64,000 bases of DNA, taken from positions 31,402-95,401 of the forward strand of contig NZ_BBYM01000002.1 of NCBI RefSeq assembly GCF_001570405.1, read 5' to 3'. Made by a program: the position numbers and the translations under genes. Origin of the DNA: Microtetraspora niveoalba. Its GTDB lineage: Bacteria; Actinomycetota; Actinomycetes; Streptosporangiales; Streptosporangiaceae. Below the pieces are notes generated by a model. It was not told the origin of the DNA. It made no database searches and saw only the letters and a program-made list of their open reading frames with translations. Below, one piece after another: positions 1-7,676 of this stretch (positions are counted from its first letter, which is position 1; each line of letters starts with the position of its first letter).

Positions 1-837
1 GGCGGGCACGGCGGTGCCGGACCAGGTGCGCTCGACGACCTGGGTGGCCGTCGCCGGGGTCTGACGGCCGCCGACCAGCTCGTCGAGCAACATCTGGGCG
101 GTCGGGCGGCGGGCGGGGTCCTTGGCCATGGCCCGCTCGACGACGGCGCGCATGCGCTCGTCGAGACCGTCGAGGTTCGGCCCGTCGTTGACGATCCGGT
201 AGAGCACCTCGGGCGGCAGCCCGCCGCCGAACGGCAACCGCCCCGTGCCCGCGAACGCGATCACCCCACCCCACGCGTAGACGTCGACCGCGGGCGTCAG
301 CGGCTCGCCGCGTACCTGCTCGGGCGCCATGAACGCGGGTGTGCCCAGGATCGCCTGGCTGGCCAGGCTCGGGTTGTCGACGAGCTGCGCGATCCCGAAG
401 TCGATCACGCGCGGGCCGAGCGGCGACAGCAGCACGTTCGACGGCTTGAGGTCGCGGTGGATCACCCCGGCCCCGTGGATGGCGTGGAGCGCGGTGGCGA
501 TCCCGACCGCGAGCGCCTCCAGGTTGCCGCCGGTCAGCGGCCCCTGCTCGCGTACGGCCCGCGCCAGGTCGGGCCCCTTCACGTACTCGGTGACGAGATA
601 GGCGACGCCCTCTTCGATGCCGGCGTCGAGCACGGGAGCGGTGCAGAACCGGGCCACGCTGCGCGCGGCCGCGACCTCCCGGTCGAAGCGGCGCCGGAAG
701 GACGGATCGCGGGCCAGGTGCGGGTGGACCACCTTCACCGCGGCCAGGCCGCCGGACGGGGTGGAGGCGAGGTGCACCACGCCCATGCCGCCCCGGCCCA
801 GCTCACGCCTGAGCACGTATCCGCCGATCACATTCAT
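1..837 (-). CDS. Serine/threonine protein kinase, N-terminal part (cut by window edge)
   Basis: Translating the minus strand from an ATG preceded by AAGGTGA gives 279 codons that run off the left edge. It is a Hanks-type kinase: glycine loop GRGGMG (about residues 15-20), ATP-binding Lys35 in AAVKVV, catalytic loop HRDLKPSN with Asp129, and DFG with Asp146. An activation-segment GTPAFMAPEQ and the C-lobe end near residue 265. What follows is a low-complexity linker, where such bacterial PknB-like kinases usually continue into a membrane segment and sensor domain, but that part is outside the window. It should phosphorylate Ser/Thr residues of cytoplasmic partners. The partner is unknown; the STAS protein at 2738 is a conceivable neighbour but is not co-transcribed. 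Confidence 0.93.
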   Translation of the reverse strand, partial: MNVIGGYVLRRELGRGGMGVVHLASTPSGGLAAVKVVHPHLARDPSFRRRFDREVAAARSVARFCTAPVLDAGIEEGVAYLVTEYVKGPDLARAVREQGPLTGGNLEALAVGIATALHAIHGAGVIHRDLKPSNVLLSPLGPRVIDFGIAQLVDNPSLASQAILGTPAFMAPEQVRGEPLTPAVDVYAWGGVIAFAGTGRLPFGGGLPPEVLYRIVNDGPNLDGLDERMRAVVERAMAKDPARRPTAQMLLDELVGGRQTPATATQVVERTWSGTAVPA

Positions 838-933
838 CGGAGTCACCTTACGGTCAAACGTGTGATCCGCGACAAAGGCCACGAGCCGCCACTCAGGTAT
901 GAAGGCCGGCGTGGGCGCGGCGGCCGCCCCATG

Positions 934-1449
934 TCACCGCCGCCGACGGCGGGCCAGGTCCCGGGCGAGATGCGAGCGCCGCGGTCCCGTCGTCAGCAGG
1001 CGCCGCAGATCCGCCGCGGTGTCATGCATGAGCTGGACGTGGAAGTAGTTGACGTACTCCAGCACGGCGAAGAGGGCGAACAGCAGGCCCGGCCAGGAAC
1101 CGCGGCCGGGATCGGCGGCGACCGCGCAGCCGGTGAAGGTCAGCCCGGCGACCAGGACGGGAACGTCGGTCGCTCGCGCGATCTGAAAGGCCCGTACGCC
1201 CGGGAGAGCGCCTCGCTCGCGCAGTTGCCGCAGCTTGGCCGCCCAATACAGCGCCCCCTGGACCAGAAGCGCCGCGACCAGAGCGAACCCGACGAGGTTC
1301 GGCGCCGTCGTCGGCAGCCCGACCAGCCCGAACCAGATCCACGCCTGGAACGGGATGTTGCCCGCCTCCAGCAGCGCCAGCGTCCGAAGCCGGACCCGTA
1401 CCGTCGACGGCGTGCCGGGAGGCGAGGGAGGGGTGCGCGATACGACCAT
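934..1449 (-). CDS. Small integral membrane protein, four predicted helices
   Basis: A 171-residue protein starting at the ATG next to a 17-bp tandem repeat. Four hydrophobic segments are visible at about residues 23-43, 51-71, 95-112 and 118-138, followed by an Arg-rich cytoplasmic tail ending in five arginines. I do not recognise a catalytic motif. The gene stands alone between the divergent-side kinase and a broken fragment. The open frame continues upstream of this start, but that part is Arg/Gly-rich and looks like shadow sequence, so the ATG at 1449 is preferred. Function unknown; an accessory membrane protein is all that can be said. Confidence 0.65.
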   Translation of the reverse strand: MVVSRTPPSPPGTPSTVRVRLRTLALLEAGNIPFQAWIWFGLVGLPTTAPNLVGFALVAALLVQGALYWAAKLRQLRERGALPGVRAFQIARATDVPVLVAGLTFTGCAVAADPGRGSWPGLLFALFAVLEYVNYFHVQLMHDTAADLRRLLTTGPRRSHLARDLARRRRR

Positions 1450-1483
1450 CACCCCATTCTGACCGGCACCCCATTCTGACCGG
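1450..1483. repeat. 17-bp perfect tandem repeat at a gene start
   Basis: The unit CACCCCATTCTGACCGG occurs twice in direct succession (1450-1466 and 1467-1483), immediately before the start codon of the minus-strand membrane protein gene. It also duplicates the ribosome-binding segment (GGGGTG on the minus strand). Confidence 0.9.
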
Positions 1484-1604
1484 CGGGGGCCCCGACGCGG
1501 TGCCCGCCGCCGGCAACGAGACGGGCACGCGGATGGCGCCGGCGAACCTCGCCGCGCTCGTCGAGGCGGGCCGGCCGTCGCCTCCCACCGACACCGGGAG
1601 GTGA
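1482..1604 (+). pseudogene. Possible C-terminal gene fragment
   Basis: A plus-strand open stretch of 40 codons ends at TGA 1602-1604. It has protein-like composition in its second half (ETGTRMAPANLAALVEAG) but no start region: upstream it runs into the tandem repeat. It may be the tail of a gene lost by deletion. I do not recognise the family, and chance is a real alternative. Confidence 0.25.
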
Positions 1605-1619
1605 GCCGGCCCGCGCCGG

Positions 1620-2591
1620 TTACGCCTTGCCCTTCCGTTCCCCCCACGGCTCGTAATCGCCGTCCCCCGGGAGCACCCAGACGTCCACGTCGGGCCGGTC
1701 GAGCGTCCGCAGCAGGGTCGCCCTGCCGGTCGCCTTCGAGACCCGGTAGATCGCCACCCCCGTCCGGGTCTTCGATCGGACGATCACGCGGCCGGCCCGG
1801 TCGAAGTCGAGGTCGTCGATGTACTGCCCGCGCGGCAGGCCCACGGTCACCGTGCGGCCCGCCTTGCCGGTGCGCAGGTTGACCAGGCGCAGCTTGCGGT
1901 ACTTGGGCCACTTGCCCACACGTTCCGCCGCCGTGACGTAGTCGTTCGCCAGCGCCGTCGGCGTCATCCGCGTCTTCGGCCGCAGCCGGGTGCGCAGCCC
2001 CCGGTCGAACACCACCACCCCGCGCTCGCCTCCCAGCAGCAGCCGCTTGCTGTCCGGGCTGAACCCCAGGAGGCCCCACGCGTCCGTCTTTCCCGGAGGC
2101 GGCAACACCTTGTCTTTCCGCAGGTCCGCGAGGACACCGACCCCCGGCCCCGACGTCTCGGTGACCACGTAGCTGCCGTCGTCCGACACCGACGGCCACT
2201 CCTCGCCGATCGTGTGCGCCGTGTACTGCCGTGACACCACCCGTTCCTTGCCGTTCAGAGTCCGCTCGACGAACCGCGTATCCGACTTCCTGAAATAGAA
2301 GAAATGCCGCCCATCGCCACTGACCAGGAAGGGCGCCCGCGAGCCCGCGTTGACCGCGTCAGCCGGAGCCTTGGCGAGCGCCTCCGGCACCTCCACCACG
2401 TCTCCGTTGGTCAGCACCAGCTCCCACGCCTGTGTCCGCTGCGCGTACGCGATCGTGGCGGGCGCGGCGGCCGCGCCGGTCGCAGTCGGGACGGTCAGCA
2501 TCGGACCGGCCGGCGGTGGACCGGTCAGCGTGGGGCCGGTCACCGTCGGGACGGTCAGAAAAAGTGTCGCGAGAGCCGTATGAAATCCCAT
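1620..2591 (-). CDS. Secreted beta-propeller-like (TolB/WD40-type) protein
   Basis: A 323-residue protein with an N-terminal hydrophobic stretch (residues 1-16), then a low-complexity run of Thr/Pro/Gly repeats (about 17-45). The rest reads as repeated propeller blades with motifs such as LVSGDGRHFFYF, PSVSDDGSYVVT, GFSPDSKRLLLGG and LDFDRAGRVIV. Blades of this type occur in TolB-like and YncE-like proteins exported by actinomycetes. No catalytic residues are evident, so a binding or scaffold role outside the membrane is likely. It is transcribed away from the STAS gene across a 146-bp AT-richer divergent promoter region. Confidence 0.7.
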   Translation of the reverse strand: MGFHTALATLFLTVPTVTGPTLTGPPPAGPMLTVPTATGAAAAPATIAYAQRTQAWELVLTNGDVVEVPEALAKAPADAVNAGSRAPFLVSGDGRHFFYFRKSDTRFVERTLNGKERVVSRQYTAHTIGEEWPSVSDDGSYVVTETSGPGVGVLADLRKDKVLPPPGKTDAWGLLGFSPDSKRLLLGGERGVVVFDRGLRTRLRPKTRMTPTALANDYVTAAERVGKWPKYRKLRLVNLRTGKAGRTVTVGLPRGQYIDDLDFDRAGRVIVRSKTRTGVAIYRVSKATGRATLLRTLDRPDVDVWVLPGDGDYEPWGERKGKA

Positions 2592-2602
2592 GCATCATGA
2601 GA

Positions 2603-2620
2603 TGTCAGAAGTTGTCAGAA
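2603..2620. promoter_or_regulatory. Direct repeat TGTCAGAA, 10-bp period, in a divergent promoter
   Basis: TGTCAGAA occurs at 2603-2610 and 2613-2620, exactly one helical turn apart, in the AT-richer gap between the propeller gene and the STAS gene. That arrangement suits an activator binding one face of the DNA. No promoter hexamers could be assigned with confidence. Confidence 0.35.
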
Positions 2621-2737
2621 TGTTTGCGGACATCTTCTGAGTTCGGGAAGAGCCCGACCGGCCGGTCCGGCGAGCAGATGAGACGCTGGTGTTACGGGAC
2701 GGCGTTTCGTCCCAGGGCTTCCGACGGCAGGGAATTC

Positions 2738-3160
2738 ATGTCTGGACAGACCGGCCCGCCCGAGCGGTTGAGGATGTCCATCGGGCTGAACGACGACTGC
2801 GTTGTCGCGCGCGCCGCCGGGGAGCTGGACTACCAGTCCGCCGAGTTCTTCCACCGGAAGGTCACGGAGGCCTGGTCCGCCAGGCGTTCCGCGCCGCTGG
2901 TCCTCGACTTCAGCGGGCTGAGCTTCTGCGACTCCGGGTGCGTCAGCGTGCTGGTGTCGCTGCTCCGGCAGAGCCGGAAACGGGGCACGGCCCTCGTCCT
3001 CACCGGTCTGCCCTCCCGGCTGGAGCGCATCCTGACGATCGCCGGGTTGCGGAACGCCTTCGTCGTCGAACCCCTCCTGCAGGAGGCGATCCTGGCGGCG
3101 AAGCGAGGCCCCCCGGAGCCGGGCGGCGGACCACCCGCGGGCGGCGCGGCGCCCCGCTGA
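2738..3160 (+). CDS. STAS-domain anti-sigma factor antagonist
   Basis: 140 residues starting at an ATG preceded by CAGGGAATTC. One STAS domain (about residues 14-115) carries the segment LSFCDSGCVSVLV; Ser66 in the D-S pair is the usual phosphorylation site by an RsbW/SpoIIAB-type kinase. Unphosphorylated antagonist binds the anti-sigma kinase and frees the sigma factor. The C-terminal 25 residues are Pro/Gly-rich. No partner anti-sigma gene lies beside it, so its partner is encoded elsewhere. An in-frame extension upstream reads as non-coding, which supports the chosen start. Confidence 0.9.
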   Translation: MSGQTGPPERLRMSIGLNDDCVVARAAGELDYQSAEFFHRKVTEAWSARRSAPLVLDFSGLSFCDSGCVSVLVSLLRQSRKRGTALVLTGLPSRLERILTIAGLRNAFVVEPLLQEAILAAKRGPPEPGGGPPAGGAAPR

Positions 3161-3230
3161 CCCGCCCCCGCCCGACCCGCCTGTCCGCGCCCGGTCCCGA
3201 CCGGCCGGTCCGGGTGACCGGGTCCCGGTT

Positions 3231-5183
3231 CTAGTCCACCTCCACGACGGCCTGGGCGAACTGGGCCGAGTACAGCCGGGCGTAGGCGCCGCCCGCGGCC
3301 AGCAGCGACTCGTGCGTGCCCTGCTCGACGATCCGCCCGTTCTCCATGACCAGGATCAGACTGGCGTCGCGGATGGTGGACAGCCGGTGGGCGATCACGA
3401 AGCTGGTGCGCCCCTCGCGCAGCGAGCTCATCGCCCGCTGGATGAGCACCTCGGTCCGGGTGTCGACCGAGCTGGTCGCCTCATCCAGGATCAGGATCGC
3501 CGGCTCGGACAGGAACGCCCGTGCGATCGTGATGAGCTGCTTCTCGCCCGCGCTGACCGTCGCGCCCTCCTCGTCGATCATCGTGTCGTAGCCGTCGGGC
3601 AGGGTGTGCGCGACCCGGTCCACGTGGGCGGCCTCCGCGGCGGCCTCGATCCGTTCGCGCGTGGCGCCTTCCGCCCCGTAGCCGATGTTCTCCGCGATCG
3701 TGCCGCCGAACAGCCAGGTGTCCTGCAGCACCATGCCGATGTTGGCGCGCAGCTCCTCCCTGGACATCTCGGCGATGTCGACGCCGTCGAGCGTGATGCG
3801 GCCGCCGGTCACCTCGTAGAAGCGCATGACGAGGTTGACCAGCGTCGTCTTGCCCGCTCCCGTCGGACCCACGATGGCCACGGTCTGGCCGGGCTCCACC
3901 GTGAGGGACAGGTCCTCGATCAGCGGCCGGTCCGGCGCGTAGCGGAAGGACACGTTCTCGAACGCCACGCGGCCCCTGACGCGCGCGGGACGCGCGGGCT
4001 CGGCGGGCTCCTGGGACTGCTCCTCGGCCTCCAGCAGTTCGAAGACCCGCTCGGCCGACGCGACGCCCGATTGCACCAGGTTCGCCATGCCGGCCACCTG
4101 CGCCAGCGGCTGGCTGAACTGCCGCGAGTACTGGATGAAGGCCTGCACGTCGCCCAGGGAGATCGAGCCCGAGGCCACCTTGAACCCGCCCACCACGGCG
4201 ACGAGCACGTAGTTGAGGTTGCCGATGAACATCATCGCCGGCTGCATGATCCCGGAGATGAACTGGGCGCGGAAGCTGGAGGTGAACAGGGCCTGGTTGT
4301 GCTCGGCGAACGTCTCGGCGGCCTCCTGCTGCCTGCCGAACACCTTGACCAGCGTGTGCCCGCCGTACATCTCCTCGATGTGGCCGTTGAGCTTGCCGGT
4401 CGAGGACCACTGCTTGATGAACTGCGGCTGCGACCGCTTGCCGATGACCGCGGTGACGTAGACCGACAGCGGCACCGTGACCAGCGCGATGAGCGCCAGG
4501 ATCGGCGAGATCCAGAACATCATCACCAGCACCGCCAGGACCGTCAGCACCGACGTGATGAGCTGGCTCATCGTCTGCTGCAGCGTCTGCGCGATGTTGT
4601 CGGTGTCGTTGGTGGCGCGGCTGAGGATCTCGCCGCGCGGCCGGCCGTCGAAGTAGCTCAGCGGCAGCCGCGCCAGCTTGGCCTCGATCCGCTCGCGCAG
4701 CCGGAACGCCGCCCGCTGCACGACGATCGTGGTCAGGCGGAACTGGAAGATCCCGAGCAGCGCCGCCACCAGGTAGATCGCCAGCACCCAGCCCAGCACC
4801 TGGGCCAGCGCGGTGAAGTCGATGCCGTGGCCGGGCACCACGCTCATCGACGACACCATGTCGGCGAACGTGCCCTGGCCCTCGGCACGCAGCCCGGCCA
4901 CGGCCTGCTCCTTGGTGACGCCGGCGGGCAGCCGGGCCCCGATGATGCCGGAGAAGATCAGGTCCGTGGCGTGGCCGAGGATCTTGGGGCCGGTCACGGT
5001 CAGCGCGACGCTGCCGGCGCCGAGGGCCAGGACGACGGCCAGCATCGCGCGTTCGGGACGCAGCAGCCGCAGCAGGCGGCGGAGCGAGCCGCCGAAGTCC
5101 ATGGCCTTCTCGGCGGGCCCGGACATCATCCTGCCCGGGCCGAAAGCGGGCTGCGGGCGGCGCGCGGGCGCCTGGGTGGTCAT
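3231..5183 (-). CDS. ABC exporter half-transporter, consensus-site subunit
   Basis: 650 residues: an N-terminal six-helix ABC exporter domain (about 50-360) and a nucleotide-binding domain (about 400-645). Walker A is GPTGAGKTT, the signature is VSAGEKQL, and Walker B with catalytic Glu is ILILDEATSS. It partners the next gene upstream to form a heterodimeric type IV exporter of the YfiB/YfiC or TM287/288 kind, which pumps drugs, lipids or peptides outward. This subunit carries the intact catalytic glutamate and an altered signature; its partner has the reverse, so only one composite ATP site should be fully active. Expressed from the TetR-led operon. Confidence 0.93.
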   Translation of the reverse strand: MTTQAPARRPQPAFGPGRMMSGPAEKAMDFGGSLRRLLRLLRPERAMLAVVLALGAGSVALTVTGPKILGHATDLIFSGIIGARLPAGVTKEQAVAGLRAEGQGTFADMVSSMSVVPGHGIDFTALAQVLGWVLAIYLVAALLGIFQFRLTTIVVQRAAFRLRERIEAKLARLPLSYFDGRPRGEILSRATNDTDNIAQTLQQTMSQLITSVLTVLAVLVMMFWISPILALIALVTVPLSVYVTAVIGKRSQPQFIKQWSSTGKLNGHIEEMYGGHTLVKVFGRQQEAAETFAEHNQALFTSSFRAQFISGIMQPAMMFIGNLNYVLVAVVGGFKVASGSISLGDVQAFIQYSRQFSQPLAQVAGMANLVQSGVASAERVFELLEAEEQSQEPAEPARPARVRGRVAFENVSFRYAPDRPLIEDLSLTVEPGQTVAIVGPTGAGKTTLVNLVMRFYEVTGGRITLDGVDIAEMSREELRANIGMVLQDTWLFGGTIAENIGYGAEGATRERIEAAAEAAHVDRVAHTLPDGYDTMIDEEGATVSAGEKQLITIARAFLSEPAILILDEATSSVDTRTEVLIQRAMSSLREGRTSFVIAHRLSTIRDASLILVMENGRIVEQGTHESLLAAGGAYARLYSAQFAQAVVEVD

Positions 5184-5251
5184 GACCCCTCCTTCCCCGG
5201 TCCCGTGACCGAGGCACTGCGCGTGTCTGCGACCTCGACAGGCCCGGTCAT
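5180..5251 (-). CDS. 23-codon bridging ORF between the two ABC genes
   Basis: A 23-residue reading frame starts at an ATG that overlaps the stop of the upstream ABC gene (ATGA). It ends in a TGA that overlaps the ATG of the downstream ABC gene (again ATGA). The peptide is polar (starts MTGPVEVADTR, ends GPGKEGS), with no membrane segment. The ABC gene at 5183 has its own GGAGGGG just upstream, inside this frame. Its likely role is translational coupling, letting ribosomes pass through the 64-base gap. It may not make a stable product. Confidence 0.45.
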   Translation of the reverse strand: MTGPVEVADTRSASVTGPGKEGS

Positions 5252-6984
5252 GCCGCGGCCTCCTGTTCGGTGAGCTGGGACAGCACGATCTCCCGGTACG
5301 TCGGGCAGGTGTCCATGAGCTCGGCGTGCCCGCCGCTGCCGACCACCCGGCCGTCGTCCAGCACGAGGATGCGGTCGGCGTCGCGGATCGTGCTCACCCG
5401 CTGGGCCACGATGACGATCGTGGCGTCCTCGATCTCCTCGGCCAGCGCGGCGCGCAGGCGGGCGTCGGTGGCGTAGTCGAGTGCGGAGAAGGAGTCGTCG
5501 AACAGGTAGATCTCGGGCCGGTGCACCAGTGTCCTGGCGATGGCGAGGCGCTGGCGCTGGCCGCCGGAGACGTTCGTGCCGCCCTGGGAGATCGGCTCGT
5601 CCAGGCCGCCGGGCATCGCCTCGACGAACTCGCGCGCCTGGGCCACCTCCAGTGCCCGCCACAACTCCTCGTCGGTCGCGTCCGGCTTGCCGTACCTCAG
5701 GTTGGAGGCGACGGTGCCGGAGAAGAGGTACGGCGACTGCGGGACCAGGCCGACCGCGCGGGAGAGCGCGTCCGGGTCGAGGTCGCGCACGTCGACACCG
5801 TCCACCAGCACCTCGCCGCCGGTCGCGTCGAACAGGCGGGGGACGAGGTTCAGCAGCGTCGTCTTGCCGCTGCCCGTGCTGCCGATGATCGCGGTGGTGC
5901 GGCCCGGCCGCGCCGTGAAGCTCACGCCGGACAGCACCGGCTCCTCGGCGCCCGGGTAGCGGAAGTCCACGGACCGCAGCTCCAGCTCGCCGAGGCGTCT
6001 TTCCGGGGTGACGGGGCTCGCCGGCGGGTGGACGGCCGGCTCGGTGTCGAGCACCTCCTCGATGCGCTCGGCGCAGACCTCGGCCCGCGGGATCATCATG
6101 AACATGAACATCGCCATCATCACCGACATGAGGATCTGCATCAGGTAGGAGATGACCGCGGTCAGCGCGCCCACCTGCATGGTCCCGTCGGCGATGCGGT
6201 GGCCGCCGAACCACACCACGGCGACGCTGGACAGGTTCACCACCAGCATGACCGTGGGGAACATCAGCGCCATCAGCCGTCCGACCCGCAGCGACACGTC
6301 GGTCAGCTCGTCGTTGGCCACGCCGAAGCGCTCGTGCTCGTGCCTGTCGCGGACGAAGGCCCTGATGACCCGGATGCCGGTGATCTGCTCGCGCAGCACC
6401 TGGTTGATCCGGTCGACGCGCTCCTGCATCGTGCGGAAGAGCGGGCGCATCCGCATCACGATCAGGCTCACGATGACGATCATCACGGGCAGCACGACGA
6501 GCAGCAGCGACGACAGCGCCGCGTCCTGGCGCAGCGCCAGCACGATGCCGCCGACGCACATGATCGGCGCGGCCACCATCATCGTGAACGTCATCAGCAC
6601 GAGCAGCTGGATCTGCTGCACGTCGTTGGTGGTCCGGGTGATCAGGGACGGCGCGCCGAACCTGTTGACCTCCGTGGCGGAGAAGCCCTGCACCCGGTGG
6701 AAGATCGCGGCCCGCAGGTCCCGGCCCAGGGCCATCGAGGTCCGCGCGCCGTAGTACACGGCCACGATCGAGCAGATCATCTGGACGAGCGTCACACCGA
6801 GCATCACCAGCCCGATGCGTCCGATGTAGCCGGTGTCGCCGGTGACGACGCCGTTGTCGATGATGTCGGCGTTGAGTGTTGGGAGGTAGAGCGTGGCCAG
6901 CGTCTGCACGAACTGGAAGAGGACGACGAGCGCGATCTCTTTCCCGTACGGCCTGAGCTGGACCCGCAGGAGACGGAGCAGCAT
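5248..6984 (-). CDS. ABC exporter half-transporter, degenerate-site subunit
   Basis: 578 residues: six-helix exporter domain (about 15-310) and nucleotide-binding domain (about 335-570). Walker A is GSTGSGKTT and the signature is the consensus VSGGQRQR. Walker B reads LFDDSFSALD, with Asp in place of the catalytic Glu, as in the non-hydrolysing site of heterodimeric exporters. It therefore pairs with the gene at 3231. The start is the ATG overlapping the TetR stop (TGATG), which ties its translation to the regulator. A much longer open frame upstream is Arg-rich shadow sequence over the TetR gene and was rejected. Confidence 0.93.
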   Translation of the reverse strand: MLLRLLRVQLRPYGKEIALVVLFQFVQTLATLYLPTLNADIIDNGVVTGDTGYIGRIGLVMLGVTLVQMICSIVAVYYGARTSMALGRDLRAAIFHRVQGFSATEVNRFGAPSLITRTTNDVQQIQLLVLMTFTMMVAAPIMCVGGIVLALRQDAALSSLLLVVLPVMIVIVSLIVMRMRPLFRTMQERVDRINQVLREQITGIRVIRAFVRDRHEHERFGVANDELTDVSLRVGRLMALMFPTVMLVVNLSSVAVVWFGGHRIADGTMQVGALTAVISYLMQILMSVMMAMFMFMMIPRAEVCAERIEEVLDTEPAVHPPASPVTPERRLGELELRSVDFRYPGAEEPVLSGVSFTARPGRTTAIIGSTGSGKTTLLNLVPRLFDATGGEVLVDGVDVRDLDPDALSRAVGLVPQSPYLFSGTVASNLRYGKPDATDEELWRALEVAQAREFVEAMPGGLDEPISQGGTNVSGGQRQRLAIARTLVHRPEIYLFDDSFSALDYATDARLRAALAEEIEDATIVIVAQRVSTIRDADRILVLDDGRVVGSGGHAELMDTCPTYREIVLSQLTEQEAAA

Positions 6985-7607
6985 CAAGAAGCGCTTCCTG
7001 TCGAAGGGGTGGGGGAGGGCCGCACGAGCAGCCCGTCGAGCAGAACGGAGACGATCTCCTCGTCGTCCATGTCTTCGAACTCGCCGCCATGGCCGAAGCC
7101 GCGGTGCACGCTCACCGCGATCAGCATGAGCAGCAACTGCGCCGTGGCCTGCGGGGAACGGCGCAGCCGGTCGCGGTCGGGCTCGACCAGGGCGGCGATC
7201 CCGGCCAGTATCCGGCACCGGCCGTCCATCATCCGCTCGCGGAACTCGGCGTCGTCGGCGGCCATTTCCCTGGGCGCGGCGACGAGGTTGGCGTTGGCGC
7301 GCATCCCCGCCCGAAGCGTCGTGACCACCGCGCGCAGCCGGGCGCGCAGCTCGGCCCGCGTGCCGATGGCCGCGAGGGCCTCCTCGGCCGGCCGCGGGTC
7401 GAACGCGCTCATCAGCGCGGCCCGCAGCAGCGAGGCCTTGTCGGGGAAGACGCCGAAGATCGTGCCCTCGGCCACACCCGCGGCCTCGGCGATCTGACGG
7501 GTGCTCACCGCCGTACCGTGCTCGCGCAGCAGGGGGAGCGTGGCCGCGATGAGCGCGGCACGGCGGTCTTCCGGCGCCATGGCCGGCACCCGTCGCCTTT
7601 TCGTCAT
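6984..7607 (-). CDS. TetR-family repressor of the ABC exporter operon
   Basis: 207 residues with a canonical N-terminal TetR helix-turn-helix (about residues 15-60, STRQIAEAAGVAEGTIFGVF) and a variable ligand-binding C-terminal region. It is the first gene of an operon with the two ABC half-transporters and overlaps the next start by one base. A near-palindromic operator lies 13-34 bases upstream of its start, so it probably represses its own operon and releases on binding the exported compound. The ligand cannot be inferred. Confidence 0.92.
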   Translation of the reverse strand: MTKRRRVPAMAPEDRRAALIAATLPLLREHGTAVSTRQIAEAAGVAEGTIFGVFPDKASLLRAALMSAFDPRPAEEALAAIGTRAELRARLRAVVTTLRAGMRANANLVAAPREMAADDAEFRERMMDGRCRILAGIAALVEPDRDRLRRSPQATAQLLLMLIAVSVHRGFGHGGEFEDMDDEEIVSVLLDGLLVRPSPTPSTGSAS

Positions 7608-7619
7608 GGGGACGAGCGT

Positions 7620-7641
7620 AATGAGCGAGTACTCACTCGTT
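7620..7641. promoter_or_regulatory. Predicted TetR operator
   Basis: An inverted repeat AATGAGCGAGT / ACTCACTCGTT (9 of 11 positions pair) is centred on GTAC just upstream of the TetR start. The position and form are typical of TetR autoregulation. Confidence 0.65.
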
Positions 7642-7676
7642 CAAACGGTTTTCCGCCCGGCGCGGGCGGGCCGGGG

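Noticed and set aside
1022-1594. 190-codon minus-strand frame at the membrane protein
   Set aside because: Overlaps the better supported membrane protein gene in another frame and is Arg/Gly/Ala-rich without helices.
3199-3210. GACCGGCCGGTC palindrome between convergent STAS and ABC genes
   Set aside because: Short GC palindromes are frequent at this base composition; not enough to call a terminator.
3312-5273. Long plus-strand frame of 653 codons across the ABC gene
   Set aside because: It is antisense to a clear ABC transporter, made almost only of Arg, Gly, Asp, His and Gln, has no domain, and reflects the third-position GC bias.
5180-7090. 636-codon minus-strand frame over the ABC gene
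   Set aside because: Shifted shadow of the ABC half-transporter; only its last 23 codons form the bridging ORF reported separately.
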